Source: Umbilicaria muhlenbergii (lineage: Eukaryota > Ascomycota > Lecanoromycetes > Umbilicariales > Umbilicariaceae). Taken from it: a stretch of 64,000 bases of DNA. Within the stretch, counting starts at the first letter, position 1. Each line of letters begins with the position of its first letter. The stretch spans positions 4,454,808 through 4,518,807 of the forward strand of contig KK106983.1 of NCBI GenBank assembly GCA_000611775.1. Reading direction: 5' to 3'. The notes below the pieces were generated by a model that ran no database searches, was not told where the DNA came from, and saw only the letters and a list, made by a program, of their open reading frames with translations. The position numbers and the translations under genes were made by a program. This document shows, in pieces, positions 38,450-49,727 of this stretch.

Positions 38450-40114
38450 CTATATAAGTGGGTTTATGCTGTCCTCTGCTGGCAGTACACCATCCTTCTG
38501 CATCTTCAAGGCCACCTTGTCCGCATCCGCCCAGACCCTCAGGACATTGGCCCCTACCACCTTGCCCGCATCCGCATCCGTCACCCCCATCCTCAACAGT
38601 TCAGCCACGAGATCCGGGAATTTACTCACATCTTCCAGGCCATCCGGAGTGGAGAAGATGCCGTCAAAATCGCTGCCCACACCGACATGATCATAACCTA
38701 TTAACGAGCCGATATAGACGATATGTCTTGCTACCTGGTGGATGGTCGAATTGGGCGGATACACTTCTGGTATTCCGGTGCTCGAGTTGGATGGTAGGCA
38801 AGAGATGAAGTCCGGCGAAAAATTCACCATGACAACGGAATTGGTTTTCTTGACCAGTCGGAGTACGTCGTCGGGGACATTGCGTGGGTGTGGGCACAGC
38901 CCATATGCGGAACTATGGCTGAACAGCACCGGAGCCGCGCTGCCAGTCCACTTCTCTGGGCGGCCACCGAGTACATCTAGCATGGTATCTTTGCTTACAT
39001 GTGCAAGATCGACCAGCATGCCAATCCTGTTCAGCTCCTTGACGACGTGGCGCCCCCGCTGGCTAACGCCGCCCCAATACGGTGGTGCTTTAATGGTTGA
39101 ACCTGATGAATTGGTTATTAAAGCGGCGTCCGCGAAAGCGTTGTGACAATTGTGTGTCAAAGTGGCATAGCGTACTCCGAGGGAGTGAAAGAGTCTCAAG
39201 TTGGCATAGGAGTTACCAATTTGATGGAGGCCTTCGATGGCGAGGGGTGAGATCAGCTGGTGGCGATCGGCAAAGGCGGCAAGAGCGGTGCTGCCGTTGA
39301 TGTTGGAGGAGGAGAATGCTGCGGGATACGAATCTGCCAGACGGCGAAGAAGATCTAATTGTGATAGTGTTATGGCAACCGCTATTTCTAGTCAGACCCA
39401 AAAGCTCTGAACTCAGCAGGTACAGTGGGTACAAATCGCATCGAAATGGAAGACTGCAAGACTCCGGTGCAGCCCTCCTTGCGCCACGCAGATGCCCTCA
39501 ATCGAAGCGCACACCACTAACCTTCGGCATAGTTGGCGTCAGAGAAGTCGCTGCCATCTTTTGGACATCCTACAAATGCACTCCAGAAAGCGCCGCCCAC
39601 TTTGCCTTTCTTCAGTCGTGGTAAATCGACATGGAACTGCATGCCTCCGTTCTCAAAGGGTTCTGTAAAATTCGTGTCATAGATTTGGTTGTGGTATAGA
39701 TAGCGAATCATGATAGCCAGGTCATTGTGTCCATCTGATGCTCGTGTTAGAGAGTATCTCTGCTAGACTACTGTAGACCACATAATGAGAAGGTACAGAA
39801 CCTATTAACGGGGTTTCCGTCAGGATCTTATCCACCCTAGCCGTGATTGTTAGGCTTTCATTCTTGGGGGGTTTTCTGGCCGAGCCTAGTCCACCAGGAA
39901 CAAGCAATGCAATCACCAAAGCGAAGCCAACGACGACAGTGAAGAGAGCGAAGATGGATTTGAGGGGCGACGCGGAGGTCTGTTCTAGGCTCTCCTCGTC
40001 CTCCGGGTCTTCGGCAGCCTCAAATTGACCTCTCGAGGATTTGGAGTAGCCATAGCCAGATATTTCAGGGGCAGGCCTGTTGTTAGGGAGTAGTGGGTCA
40101 AGTTCGGACGGCAT
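38450..40114 (-). CDS. Membrane dipeptidase, zinc-dependent (renal dipeptidase family, M19)
   Basis: Hydrolyses dipeptides at a two-zinc centre, on the outer face of the plasma membrane or in the vacuolar lumen. Exons 40114-39802, 39734-39522 and 39381-38450 give 1458 nt, 485 residues; introns are 67 and 140 bp. A cytosolic tail starting MPSELDPLLP is followed by one membrane anchor (about 51-76, FALFTVVVGFALVIALL), so this is a type II protein rather than the GPI-anchored animal form. Zinc ligands fit the family: H and D of DGHNDL (105-110), E of IEGLHQIGNS, H of VDLAHVS and H of LFSHSSA; GVGSDFDG forms the usual substrate-side loop. Several NxS/T sites fall in the luminal part. It diverges from the RhoGAP gene and converges on ADE8. 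Confidence 0.94.
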
Positions 40115-40646
40115 GATAGGGATTGTGTGACGTTCACAGGAGCGTGGATGGTCCAGCTCTACATGCGGCAGCGACGGTGGTCGTGGTAGTGGTTTTGTAA
40201 GAAAGCATGAGCGGCCGGTGAAATTGATTACCTGACCAGCTCTGTTTCAGATTTCCCCAGATTACAATCGCGTCCTGTTTGGGCTAGTTGTCCTTGGCCC
40301 CTATCAAGATCCCGTCGGGACAGCTACCGTGCACTCGAGGCAATCTCGGCACTCCGGGCTATCAGCATCTACATCAACATGCAACGTTGGGACTGCTGAT
40401 TATCTCCGCTTCAGGACGGACAGACCTTTCGCGCAACACACGACTATATCCAACCTTGGAATCGCGCTCGTATCCTCGTTCAGTCGCTACCTCCCACCGT
40501 CGTATCCAGCTCGCTGCTGGTGACCTCCAATGATTGGGCATCAGCTCGCTGGACTTGTTGGCTAGCGGCTGTCTATCACGAGCCTTGCAGTAATTGGATT
40601 AGAACTCGAGGCACGTTGGGGAAACAGCGGCAGGAGCATCAGAAAC
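40115..40646. promoter_or_regulatory. Shared divergent upstream region of the dipeptidase and RGD2-like genes
   Basis: This 532 bp separates two divergent start codons and must contain both promoters. Upstream open frames on the plus strand (40288-40533) are short and look non-coding. I recognise no regulatory element. Confidence 0.4.
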
Positions 40647-43571
40647 ATGCCAGGCTTCGCGGATTCTTTCTGGTCTGGCGATTATGCTGGCGGGCTGGGG
40701 GTCCTCTTTGGAAAGCTTCAACAGGGGGTCATAGAGAATCAACAGATCCTGACCATTGCAAGGATGCGCGCCGAAGCTGAAGACATGTATGGCGCACGTC
40801 TTGGAGACATTGCGCCTACCACAGATAAGATGTCTGGTGGCTTTGCAAGAGATGATGGCGCAAGCGTGAGGAAGGTAGGATACTGGTAATCTCCTGGCAC
40901 AAACTTACCAGTAACTAACCCTAGAATGGTGTAGGCTTACGAAGGCGTTCGCGGCGAGATGCAAGAAGCTTCGAAAAATCACATAAAGATTGCGTCTAAC
41001 ATCCGCGAATTAGTTGTAACTCCTTTCAGTCGCTGGTGCGACGCGCATGAGGCTCGGGTGCAGAACTCGCAGGATGATTTACAGGCCAGAATTAAAGCAC
41101 ATGACAAACAAGCGGAAGTGGTGCGGAAGCTGAGGAGTCATTACTTCAACAAATGTCGTCAAGTCGAGGACCTAGAGGAGGAGAACAAGCTGGCCTTTCA
41201 GGATCCCGAGAAGGCGGAGACGGCCAGTCCAAAACCTACACCAACACCAATCATCAAAGTATCAGATCCGGTCGACCTTGAGGAACCTGAGCCGTTAGAT
41301 ATAGGCGACCAGGCATATCCGCCGGAGGCAGTGAAGAAAATTTTAACTCACATGCTGAATACTATTAAACTCGGCGAAACGAAGGTACCTATCATAGGGA
41401 CCTACCAGAATGTTTCGACCGGTGCAGATATCGTGGATTACCTACAGCAGCATATGGGTGCATCGAGTGTCAGCTACGCGGAAAGAATTGGTCAAGACCT
41501 AATCACCCATGGCTTCCTACGGCTGGTGGGTAATGTTGGAAGCACCTTTGCAAACAGCTCGAAGATGAATTATCAATGGCGACCCAAGGTCTTTCAAATA
41601 ACAGGCATTCCGGAGAAAAAGAAGCCATTGGATCGCGTGACGTCGATAAGTTCAACAGCTGGGACCACTGATTCTCCGATGGTCGGTAACATGGGTGAGA
41701 TGCTGTCGGCTTGGAATCCTTTGAACAACCCTTATCCCAACGAAACACCTATCGAGAAGCTCCGCAGAGAGTCGCACCAAGCGGACGAGAAATACAAAGC
41801 GGGCGTTCGCAGACTCGACCTGCTGCGATGCAATCTAGAAGAGGCCATGATAGACCACCTCAAATTTATGGAGCGATGCGAGCTGGACCGCTTGAAGGCC
41901 ATCAAAGCGGTAATCTTGGATTTTTCTGGGGCTATCAGCAATGTCATTCCCAGTCTACAAAGCACTGTCGATAACATGATGCTGTATCAGGAGACGGTAC
42001 AACCCATGGGCGATCTTCGATATTTACTGGAGAATTACCGCACCGGTGCATTTGTGCCTCGCGTCCAGGTTTACGACAACTACTACAATACGGTTGATGG
42101 TACGATTTGACTTAGGGTTGGGTCAGCATTCAAATGACACCATAAGCTAACAGTTCGTGCAGAACAAACGTTTGGCGTAGATCTGGAGGCCAGAGCTCGA
42201 GCGGACCGCAAGCGGGTACCCGTTATCGTCACTACAATTCTGATGTTCCTCGACAACCGTACGTATTGTCTGTAATAGTGCAATGCGCAGAACTGACTGC
42301 TTCCTTGCCCCAGACTATCCTGATCTTGAAGGCGATGAAGCCCGTCGCGGTATCTGGCTCGTTGACGTCCCTCTGGCAGCAACACATCATCTCCGAAATT
42401 CCATCAACACTGGGAAAGCCATCCCTCGCGAGGTTCTAGAGAGATATGAGATACCCATTGTTGCAAGCGTTCTAAAACTATACCTCCTCGAACTTCCCGG
42501 TGAGCTTCCAGACCCTTCAAGTGCCTGCCCTGCAACCACTAATCGCCGTTCACTTCAGATTCCCTTGTCTCGTCCCAGGTCTACGAGGTAATCAAGACCA
42601 TCTACCTAACCCCTGACTCGTCTACCTCACCCCAAACCCGCATCTCAGTCCTCCAAAATACCCTCGGGCAGCTCCGCCTTGCCAACATAGCAACTCTCGA
42701 TGCCATTACAACACACTTTACCCGCCTTATCGAGCTAACCTCAGCCGACGAACCCTTCATCGCCTCCCTTGCGCAGGCGCTCGCACCTTGCATCCTCCGC
42801 CCGCGCACCGAATCAGCCCTTTCGATGCACGAGCGCCATAGCTATCGTCTTGTCCGCGATCTCTTCGACCACAAAGAAGAAATCTTCGGCGAACTAAAGC
42901 GCGCAAGCACTTTAAGCCACACCCTTAGTGGTGGCTCCGGCAGACCAAGGGCGATCAGCACCGACGAAAGCAACCGCCGTGCGCATATGCAAGCACGCAA
43001 CAGAGCCATCGTCTCCAAGTCTCGAGCCAGTAGTCCAGCTCCTCAGCATACCGCCAATTCTGTAAATGGTAGAGCTAGCCAGCGCCGGGATCGCTCAACC
43101 GGACCGGCGGAGACGAGGTTCCCTATCCAGACGAGTCCGACGCTGGTGGCGGAAAGTCACAAGAGAGGCGTTCTCAGACAGAGTTTGGAGGTCCCAGGAA
43201 GCCAGGACGCATTGCCCGCTGTCGAGAAACATAACGACAATACTAACGGGAACAACAACAATCATTACAGCGATTTCAACGGGCCCCTGGTCAACGAGAA
43301 ACCACTTCCGTCCGATCCCACTGCGAATGGTACCTCCGAACATGCCGTCCCCGCATCCATTCCCAATCCGGATGGCGGTGAAGCAACGCTCAGCAGATCG
43401 ACAGCTGCTACTCCAAGCCGGTTCCCCGCAAGGAAAGGGACAGCGGGGAGTGTCCCGTTGGCACGGCACAGCCTCAAGAGGGAGAGTTTGGGGGAGATGC
43501 ACACAAGGGCGAGTGAGGATTCGGAGAGGCCGGTGGGGGTCCAGTTGACCGATACACCCATGGATGATTGA
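40647..43571 (+). CDS. RGD2: F-BAR/DEP/RhoGAP protein, Rgd2-like
   Basis: Predicted regulator of Cdc42/Rho GTPases at curved plasma membrane (growth sites, septa). Exons 40647-40874, 40935-42099, 42163-42258, 42314-42499 and 42559-43571 give 2688 nt, 895 residues; introns are 55-63 bp. The F-BAR domain starts at once (FADSFWSGDYAGGLGVLFGK) and is interrupted by a DEP domain at about 220-320 (TGADIVDYLQQHM, RIGQDLITHGFLR), then resumes, as in yeast Rgd2. The RhoGAP domain is at about 465-665 (FGVDLEARARADRKRVPVIV, IVASVLKLYLLELP). The position that normally holds the arginine finger (GIFRxSG) reads GIWLVDV, so the catalytic arginine seems absent. The C-terminal 230 residues are disordered, with an Asn-rich run and many SP/TP sites. 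Gene symbol by domain order; GAP activity uncertain. Confidence 0.92.
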
Positions 43572-44166
43572 GCTGGCAACGGAGAGTCGGCCAGGACTTG
43601 TCCGGAAATGATGTTTTCACCGCGTTTTCTATGGGCAACTTTCTCGGCTACGGCCGTCGGCCCATCAGCTTCGGACATATCGACAGCCGCAGGGCGTCAG
43701 TGAGCAGCTGGTGACTGAGGGAAATACCTTGACAAATCGATAACGCTTTACAATGCTCGGAAGTATTGGGTGTCCTCCGACATATTAGCGCTTGTTATCC
43801 GGTGAAGCAGCCGAGGAGGTTTTTGGTGAGGGCAGTCACTTGTCGTGACCCTGCGCGTTCATCTTGTCTTTTGGGAGCGACGGAGAGATACCCTGGTCAA
43901 TTTCTTCGTGTCTAATACCAGCGAGTGAAAATTCTCCTCATTGCGGACACCGTCACCTTGTCACCTCCTGTAGCAAAGGCCTACTGATCACTCCACGGCT
44001 CACGACTTGGAAATTAGTTGTGACCCTTGGAAAGATGACAAATTGATTCAAATGTGTTGTGTCTAACACTGCTTTAACTATCCTGCCTGAACTCCGTGAA
44101 CCCACCCTGGCGAACGATGCAAAACAGACGTACGCTTTGTGCACATTACGAATACTCCCGTGCCGG
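43572..44166. other. Convergent spacer between RGD2-like and CDC6
   Basis: About 0.6 kb between converging stop codons, expected to hold two 3' UTRs. No gene or repeat recognised. Confidence 0.35.
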
Positions 44167-46196
44167 TCAGTAACCCTCAGCCAACAAGCCTTTCAAGATT
44201 CCACCCCCAACTCCATCCAAGCACCCCTCCACCTCCTTTTCCCCCACAAAACTCACCACCCTCCTCTCATCCCCCTTTCCCATTCCCTTCCGTGGCGTTC
44301 CTAGCCCCAACCCCCCTTTCCCTTTCCCATCGGCGCCGACCAGTCCCATCGTCTCCAAACTCCCCACCACATCCGCGAACTCCGTTCCGCTCAGCGGGTG
44401 CAACGTGTTGTCGCGCCTACACAATGCAGAGTAGCTCTCGTGGAGTTTCCGCACCGTCGGCGCTGCAGCTGCTGCTGACTTTGATGACGGCGTAGAAAGC
44501 GTGGGTACCGAAGAGGCGACCGCACGGCTCTTCTTCTCAAGCAAGACGAGAGCGCAGAGGGCGGCTTTCTGCTGTAGGTTCAGGGTCTGGAGACGCTGAG
44601 ATGTGCCATTGCCGAAGGCTGACGCGGAGATACGTGCGATGTGGGCGATCGTGGCACGAGGGGCGGTTGCAGGAGTGAGACGGCTTAGAGAGACTGCGAG
44701 CGTGAGAGTCCCCTTGTTGACGGGGGACGCAGGAGAAGCGAGATTGGCATTGTCCTTCAGGGGGTTCTTGGACGGACTGGTCTGGAGAGCTTGGGTATCA
44801 AGTCCGCGTTGGTGCTTCTGTTTGGTCTCGGCCTCGACGAGGTCGAGGGTGCGGCGGATGATGTCGAAGGCTTTACGGAGGTCGCCAGTTTGGGACGCCA
44901 CTTTCTTGGAGCAAAGCTGGATGGCAGCCGGTTGAACAAACGGAACGTAGTCTGGGGATGCGACCGTAGTGCCGTCAGAGGACAGTAGTGACTTAAGCCT
45001 GGTGGTGATGACTGAGGCGAGCTGTACAACTGTGTATGGAAGAAATGGTAGAAGCTGAGGTTTGAGATTCCGCGCTTTCAGGCGAGGGAGGAAGCGGTCG
45101 GTCAAGTCAAGAGCATTAGCAATGCCGATCAGTATGAGACGAGATGAGCGGTGGAGGGACCATTCAAAAAGTGTGTACAGAATCTCCAAGTCCAGCGTTA
45201 ACAGGTGGTCGATTTCGTCCAGGGTAACGACGTAAATGTGATCGGAAGCGCATTTGCTAGGTAGAAACAGTTTCTGGAGTATTCTTTTCTCGTCCGTCTC
45301 AAAAACCTCGTTATTGTCGCCAACAAGGTCCTCAAGAAGCTTCCCATAGATGCCCTGGGTGTTTTTCACACTCATACAGTTAATGTATGCGGTCTTGACA
45401 TCCGCAAGCCCTTGCAGGTCTTCACAGACTTCGTTGACCAATGCGCTCTTCCCAGTGCCCGGAGGTCCGCTCACATACAGGGAACGCCCTGATTTTGATT
45501 CAATGCCTCCCTGAATGAAGTTGTTGAGCTCAATCCTCTCTTCTTCGCGTCCAATCAAGCGCCCCGGATTTGCGCTTCTGACAAATAGTTGGCGTGCGGT
45601 ATTATAAACGGTTGGTACAGTGCTTGAAGTCAGTGGAGTTCGGGGTGTCCGCGGCGTCAGTGGCTTCCCCGGTACTATCACGCGGTGTCGAGGTGTAATT
45701 GGTCCTTTCTTTGACAGAGCATCGCGATGTCGAGGTGTCTGTGGTGTCGTAGCTTGTACCTTTTTGGAGGGTTCCCCTGCAATTGTCAGCAGTGTCATGA
45801 AGATGGAAGCTCGAACGTACTTGTAACGGATTTGGTGGTCCTGAAATGACCGTTGATTTGGGTTGGAGAGAAGGCGACCCGGCCTCCGGTAATGGTGTGT
45901 TTGGCTGGTATTGATGCAGCTGTCGAGGACTTGATAAGAGTCTTGGATGGATTTTCAAGCTCGTCGATTTCGATGCACTGGACATCGTGGGCAACGGTGT
46001 GCGCATCTTGCGAAAGAAACGGGTCTGCATTCTCGTCGTTGATGATGGAGACACGAGTTCGTCTTTTCACGCGCGAAGTAATCAAAGGTGGTTCTTGGAT
46101 TTCATGTCAGCATCGGCAGTGGCAGTTGGGACGTTGGGGAGTACCTGTGGCCGCATCCGAAGCTCTTGCTCTTTTACCCAGTACGGTGGAGGCCAT
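44167..46196 (-). CDS. CDC6: DNA replication licensing factor Cdc6/Cdc18
   Basis: AAA+ ATPase that joins ORC at origins in G1 and loads the MCM helicase with Cdt1. Exons 46196-46145, 46093-45821 and 45776-44167 give 1935 nt, 644 residues; introns are 51 and 44 bp. The start gives MASTVLGKRARAS; the second exon carries KRRTRVSIINDENADPF. Residues about 105-160 hold a cluster of CDK-type sites (TPQTPRHR, ITPRHR, LTPRTPRTPLT), expected to control degradation or export. The ATPase core shows Walker A GPPGTGKSA, Walker B VVTLDEIDHL, a sensor-1 stretch LILIGIANALDLTDRFLPRL, and the Orc1/Cdc6-type lid. A C-terminal winged-helix region follows (LHPLSGTEFADVVGSLETMGL). The C-terminal coding strand is unusually CT-rich on the plus strand (about 44200-44300) because of Gly/Lys/Arg codons. 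Two ACGCGT boxes lie 69-90 bp upstream. Confidence 0.95.
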
Positions 46197-46264
46197 GGTC
46201 GAGCTTGTCGAGCACTTCTTGCTGCTTCAACGATGCGGGAGCTCGCTGTTTTACGAGAGCCTCG

Positions 46265-46286
46265 ACGCGTGGGAAGGTGCACGCGT
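46265..46286. promoter_or_regulatory. Paired MCB (MluI cell-cycle box) elements upstream of CDC6
   Basis: Two exact ACGCGT hexamers at 46265-46270 and 46281-46286, 16 bp apart (about 1.5 helical turns) and 69 and 85 bp upstream of the CDC6 ATG. MCBs bind MBF (Mbp1/Swi6-type) and drive G1/S transcription; S. pombe cdc18 is a classical MBF target. Hexamer and spacing are seen; function is inferred. Confidence 0.65.
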
Positions 46287-47440
46287 AAAGTGCCGCGCTA
46301 GTGTAATTTTCGAAAGTTCGCGTTCTTGCACAAATCTTATGCACAAGATGGGTATGCGGATTCTTTCCGCTCGCGCATGCCAGGCGCCCCTCCAATCGAT
46401 GGCCAGTTTGCTGGCGCCGCAAGATGGCCACCGTCATTTGACAGCACATACAGGACTTGCTTTGCTATAAATGCTGCCTGCTGCTGAATGTTGGATCACA
46501 ACGCGCTCACAACTTTGCCACTACCATACATGAGATTCGTCGATGCTCGCTGAGGTGATGATGAAGAGAGTCCCTGCCACTTTCCCTGACCTTGCACCTA
46601 TTGCTCCTGTCCAGGATTAGCCGATGCATATGGCCACCGCCCCCAATCACTATTGCAACTACGCTACCTACTCCGAGTAAAATCCTGTAACTGCAGTGGC
46701 TGGATAGTGGGGACCTCAACAACTAGTTCTCTAAGAACGGTAACGTGGGATATTCAGGAGAGCTACCAAAACCTACGAATCAATTTCGCCATTCGGAAAG
46801 ACGACCTAGGAAACGAAAGCACGCGGCATAAAATGCACCACTTCACAGGGTAACATCAGTGTCGTCGCGAATTCTCCATGCCATCGCGCACCACTAACAC
46901 TCATGACTACTCATTGCTGGGTTCAGAGGTGGTTTTCCAGGATCTGAAGAGACATGTATCCCTCCTTCGAGTTCAGCCCAGCACGTCTTTGGCCCCCGGC
47001 GTTGTTTGAATCAACGGTCATACTAATCAAAATGGCACCTCCGGAATAGGACCCGCGGAGGGTTCGGTGATGGACCCAGGGTTTTTCATATGCGTGTACG
47101 CTATCGTAGCTTTCCTTGCTATGGCATATGTATCTCCGGATGCCCCGCTCGAGGCCACAGTCCAGCGCCATGGGCCTGTGCCTGGATGAATAGCAGGGCA
47201 GACGTCCCGAGCTCAAACAGAGCAAATCTTGAATCCGCTGGACCAGCGAGACTAAACGTCCCTTTGTGCCAGGCTTTGGAAGGAACAGATACCATCACGC
47301 AAGGTATTGCAGCCGACATGAACGAGTACTCTATTTCTAGTCTGCCGGAATGTTCGATACTGCTGAGGCGTCTAATTTTCTTCGCCGCCCGCTGTACTGA
47401 AAGCCTGACGAGCCTCCTTTCAACTGCAGCCTCTTGGCTG

Positions 47441-47466
47441 TTTGCATTGTTTGCATTGTTTGCATC
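47441..47466. repeat. Nonanucleotide array, 3 units of GTTTGCATT
   Basis: Two full 9-bp units followed by an 8-bp partial unit. Intergenic, about 0.43 kb upstream of the ADH start codon. Confidence 0.8.
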
Positions 47467-47893
47467 AATCTACCCGGCCCTCGCTTGGTCGCGCACCATC
47501 CCATTCGCGGTGGTGGGGAAGCCGGAGCATGGAGAGTCGAGCCACCGGTGCCCCTCAGGCCTCATCCCTCACGGCCAGAGAAGCAAATGCACATGGGCCT
47601 CGGCTTGCCTGCTTCAGGTAGCGTCGAAGGGACCAATGGAACGTATTCCGTAAATAGGATGCGATCCAGCCTCGGACAATCCCCACGGCACCTTCGATGA
47701 CGATGAAGCCCACCCTGCAGCCCCGGGAGCTTCCCCGCACTGGGACAGTATGTAGGACCATGTAAACGCCTCCATCTTACCCTCTCGGTGCTCTCTGCGA
47801 CTTCCCTCTCACCATTCGGGACCTGCATTGTGCTTATTTTCCTACTCGAATCTGTAACTCCTAGAACATCTGTCTATCTGATACTTGCTCGAA

Positions 47894-49727
47894 ATGGCGT
47901 CTCAGGTGGATATTCCGAAAAAGTACAAAGCATGTATCTACGATGAGCCCGGCAAGATCTCGACCAAGGTCGTGGAATTGGACATGCCCGAGGTCCGTAT
48001 GTTCTAGTAATCACCCGAGGCATCAACCACTAATTTCGTCCCTTGAAGCCCGGGCCAGGCGAGGTCCTCATCAATCTGTAAGCGGCCTGGCAATGATTTC
48101 CCATCCATGACGTTGGGTACTGATTCGGCTCATGTAGGACACACAGCGGTGTCTGTCATTCCGTATGTGCATTGGACTCTTGAAATCTGATGTCTACAAA
48201 AGCTAATCCTAGCCACAAAGGACTTCGGTGTTATGACCAACTCGGTACGACGGGCTCAACCTTTGCCCGGCGGTGTCATCATAGCTCATATTGTTCCTAG
48301 TGGGCAGGCCTCCCCTATCCTACTCAAGCGGGCCAAGTGGGCGGACACGAAGGCGTTGGCAAGATTGTGAAGCTGGGCCCTGGCTCTGAGCAGTTTTCAT
48401 CTGTCAAGGTGGGCGATCGAGTCGGCGTGAAATGGGTATCCTCAGCATGTGGTAGTTGCCGTGAGTTGTGCCGTCCTCTTACCCTAGGCGCATGGTCATT
48501 TATGGCACATTTGAGCTGGGAACCCCTTCGTCAACTCAACAACCGAAGACGGTACTCAGGAATCCTTGAAAGTGGAAAGTGAAGAGCTCAGCAGCTTCTG
48601 CGATCAACAGACTGCTGGCTTTCAGGATCTCCCTTGTTTATTGAGTTGCTGAGGGGGTCCCCATGTCCAAGATGCCAACTGCCTTGACCCGGCGTCTTGT
48701 CCCCGATGGGGGAGGCTTGAGGACCTTCAAGGTGTGCTAAGACGCTGTGTCTCTAGCTGCGTGTCTCGAGGGTATAGATGGCGTGTGCTCCAATCAAAAG
48801 ATAAGCGGCTACTACACTCCCGGGACCTTTCAGCAATATGTATTGGGTCCGGCAAAGTACGTTTTTCCCATTCTTTTGCTCGTGTGACACTGACAAGTCG
48901 TACCTTCGCAGCTACGTGACTCCCATTCCAGACGGCCTGGAGTCTGCTGACGCAGCGTAAGCATCCATGGCCGTTGGCAACCGTGCTCTAGACTGACCGC
49001 TTTTACAGGCCAATGCTCTGTGCGGGCGTTACCACGTACGCTGCCCTCCGCAAGTCAGGCGCCAAATCCGGTCAATGGGTGGTTATAGCAGGTGCCGGCG
49101 TAAGGGAATCCCTTGAGGCCCGCATGGGCAGTGTTGTTTACTCATGACAGGGCGGACTTGGCCATATTGCTGTCCAGCTAGCAAGCAGAGGAATGTCCTT
49201 CCGCGTCATCGGCATTGACGCGGGTGCAAAGGAACAGATCATCAAAGATTCCGGCGCCGAACATTTCATTGATGTCACGAAGCACGATGACACGTCCATC
49301 GCCGAAGAAGTCAAGAAACTGACCGGCGGACTTGGAGCTTCCGCGGTGATAGTCTGTACGGCGAGTAACAAAGCGTATGCGCAGGCCATGGATCTGCTAC
49401 GATTCGGCGGAACTTTAGTATGCGTGGGCATGCCGGAGGGAAAGCCGGAACCGATTGGGAAGGCTTACCCGGCGTTTATGGTGGCGAAGCAACAGAACAT
49501 CACCTCGGTGGCAGTGGGGAATCGTAGGGAGGCGATTGAAGCGCTAGACTTTGCCGCTCGGGGGGTGGTGAAGACGCACTGCACCACCGTGAAGATGGAC
49601 AAGTTGACTGAGGTGAGCATCGAGAGGAGGCAAGCTACCACCAGGTTTTGCTAACCACCGTGTATAGGTCTTTCAACAGATGAAGGAAGGAAGTTTGATC
49701 GGGAGAGTTGTGTTAGACTTGCAGTGA
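47894..49727 (+). CDS. Zinc-dependent alcohol dehydrogenase (Adh1-type MDR)
   Basis: NAD-linked interconversion of primary alcohols and aldehydes in the cytosol. Ten exons: 47894-47992, 48049-48077, 48138-48162, 48221-48244, 48301-48460, 48757-48856, 48912-48956, 49009-49099, 49151-49612 and 49668-49727; 1095 nt, 364 residues. Catalytic zinc ligands are the C of GVCHSD, H of GGHEGVG and C of MLCAG; structural zinc cysteines follow C-x2-C-x2-C-x7-C (CGSCPAC ... GVC). The nucleotide fold has AGAGGGLGHIAVQLA, and the D of IGIDAG at the end of strand 2 favours NAD over NADP. Yeast Adh1 has about 350 residues. Exons 2-4 are only 24-29 nt. Intron 5 (48461-48756, 296 bp) is five times the usual length and splits the structural zinc loop. 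Which of several fungal ADH paralogues this is cannot be said. Confidence 0.94.

Larger units (their letters stand above)
46197..47893. other. 1.7 kb divergent spacer between CDC6 and the alcohol dehydrogenase
   Basis: Holds the CDC6 promoter (left end, with MCBs) and the ADH promoter and leader (right end, CT-rich before 47894). The plus-strand open frame 47090-47653 shows no family motif and I do not call it a gene. A 9-bp direct repeat (GTTTGCATT, three units) lies at 47441-47466. Confidence 0.4.

Noticed and set aside
44200-44300. C/CT-rich tract that looks like a promoter or repeat
   Set aside because: It is the plus-strand face of the CDC6 C-terminal coding exon, rich in Gly, Lys and Arg codons.
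47090-47653. 187-codon open frame between CDC6 and ADH
   Set aside because: No homology-like motif; spans a simple repeat. Kept as spacer rather than gene.
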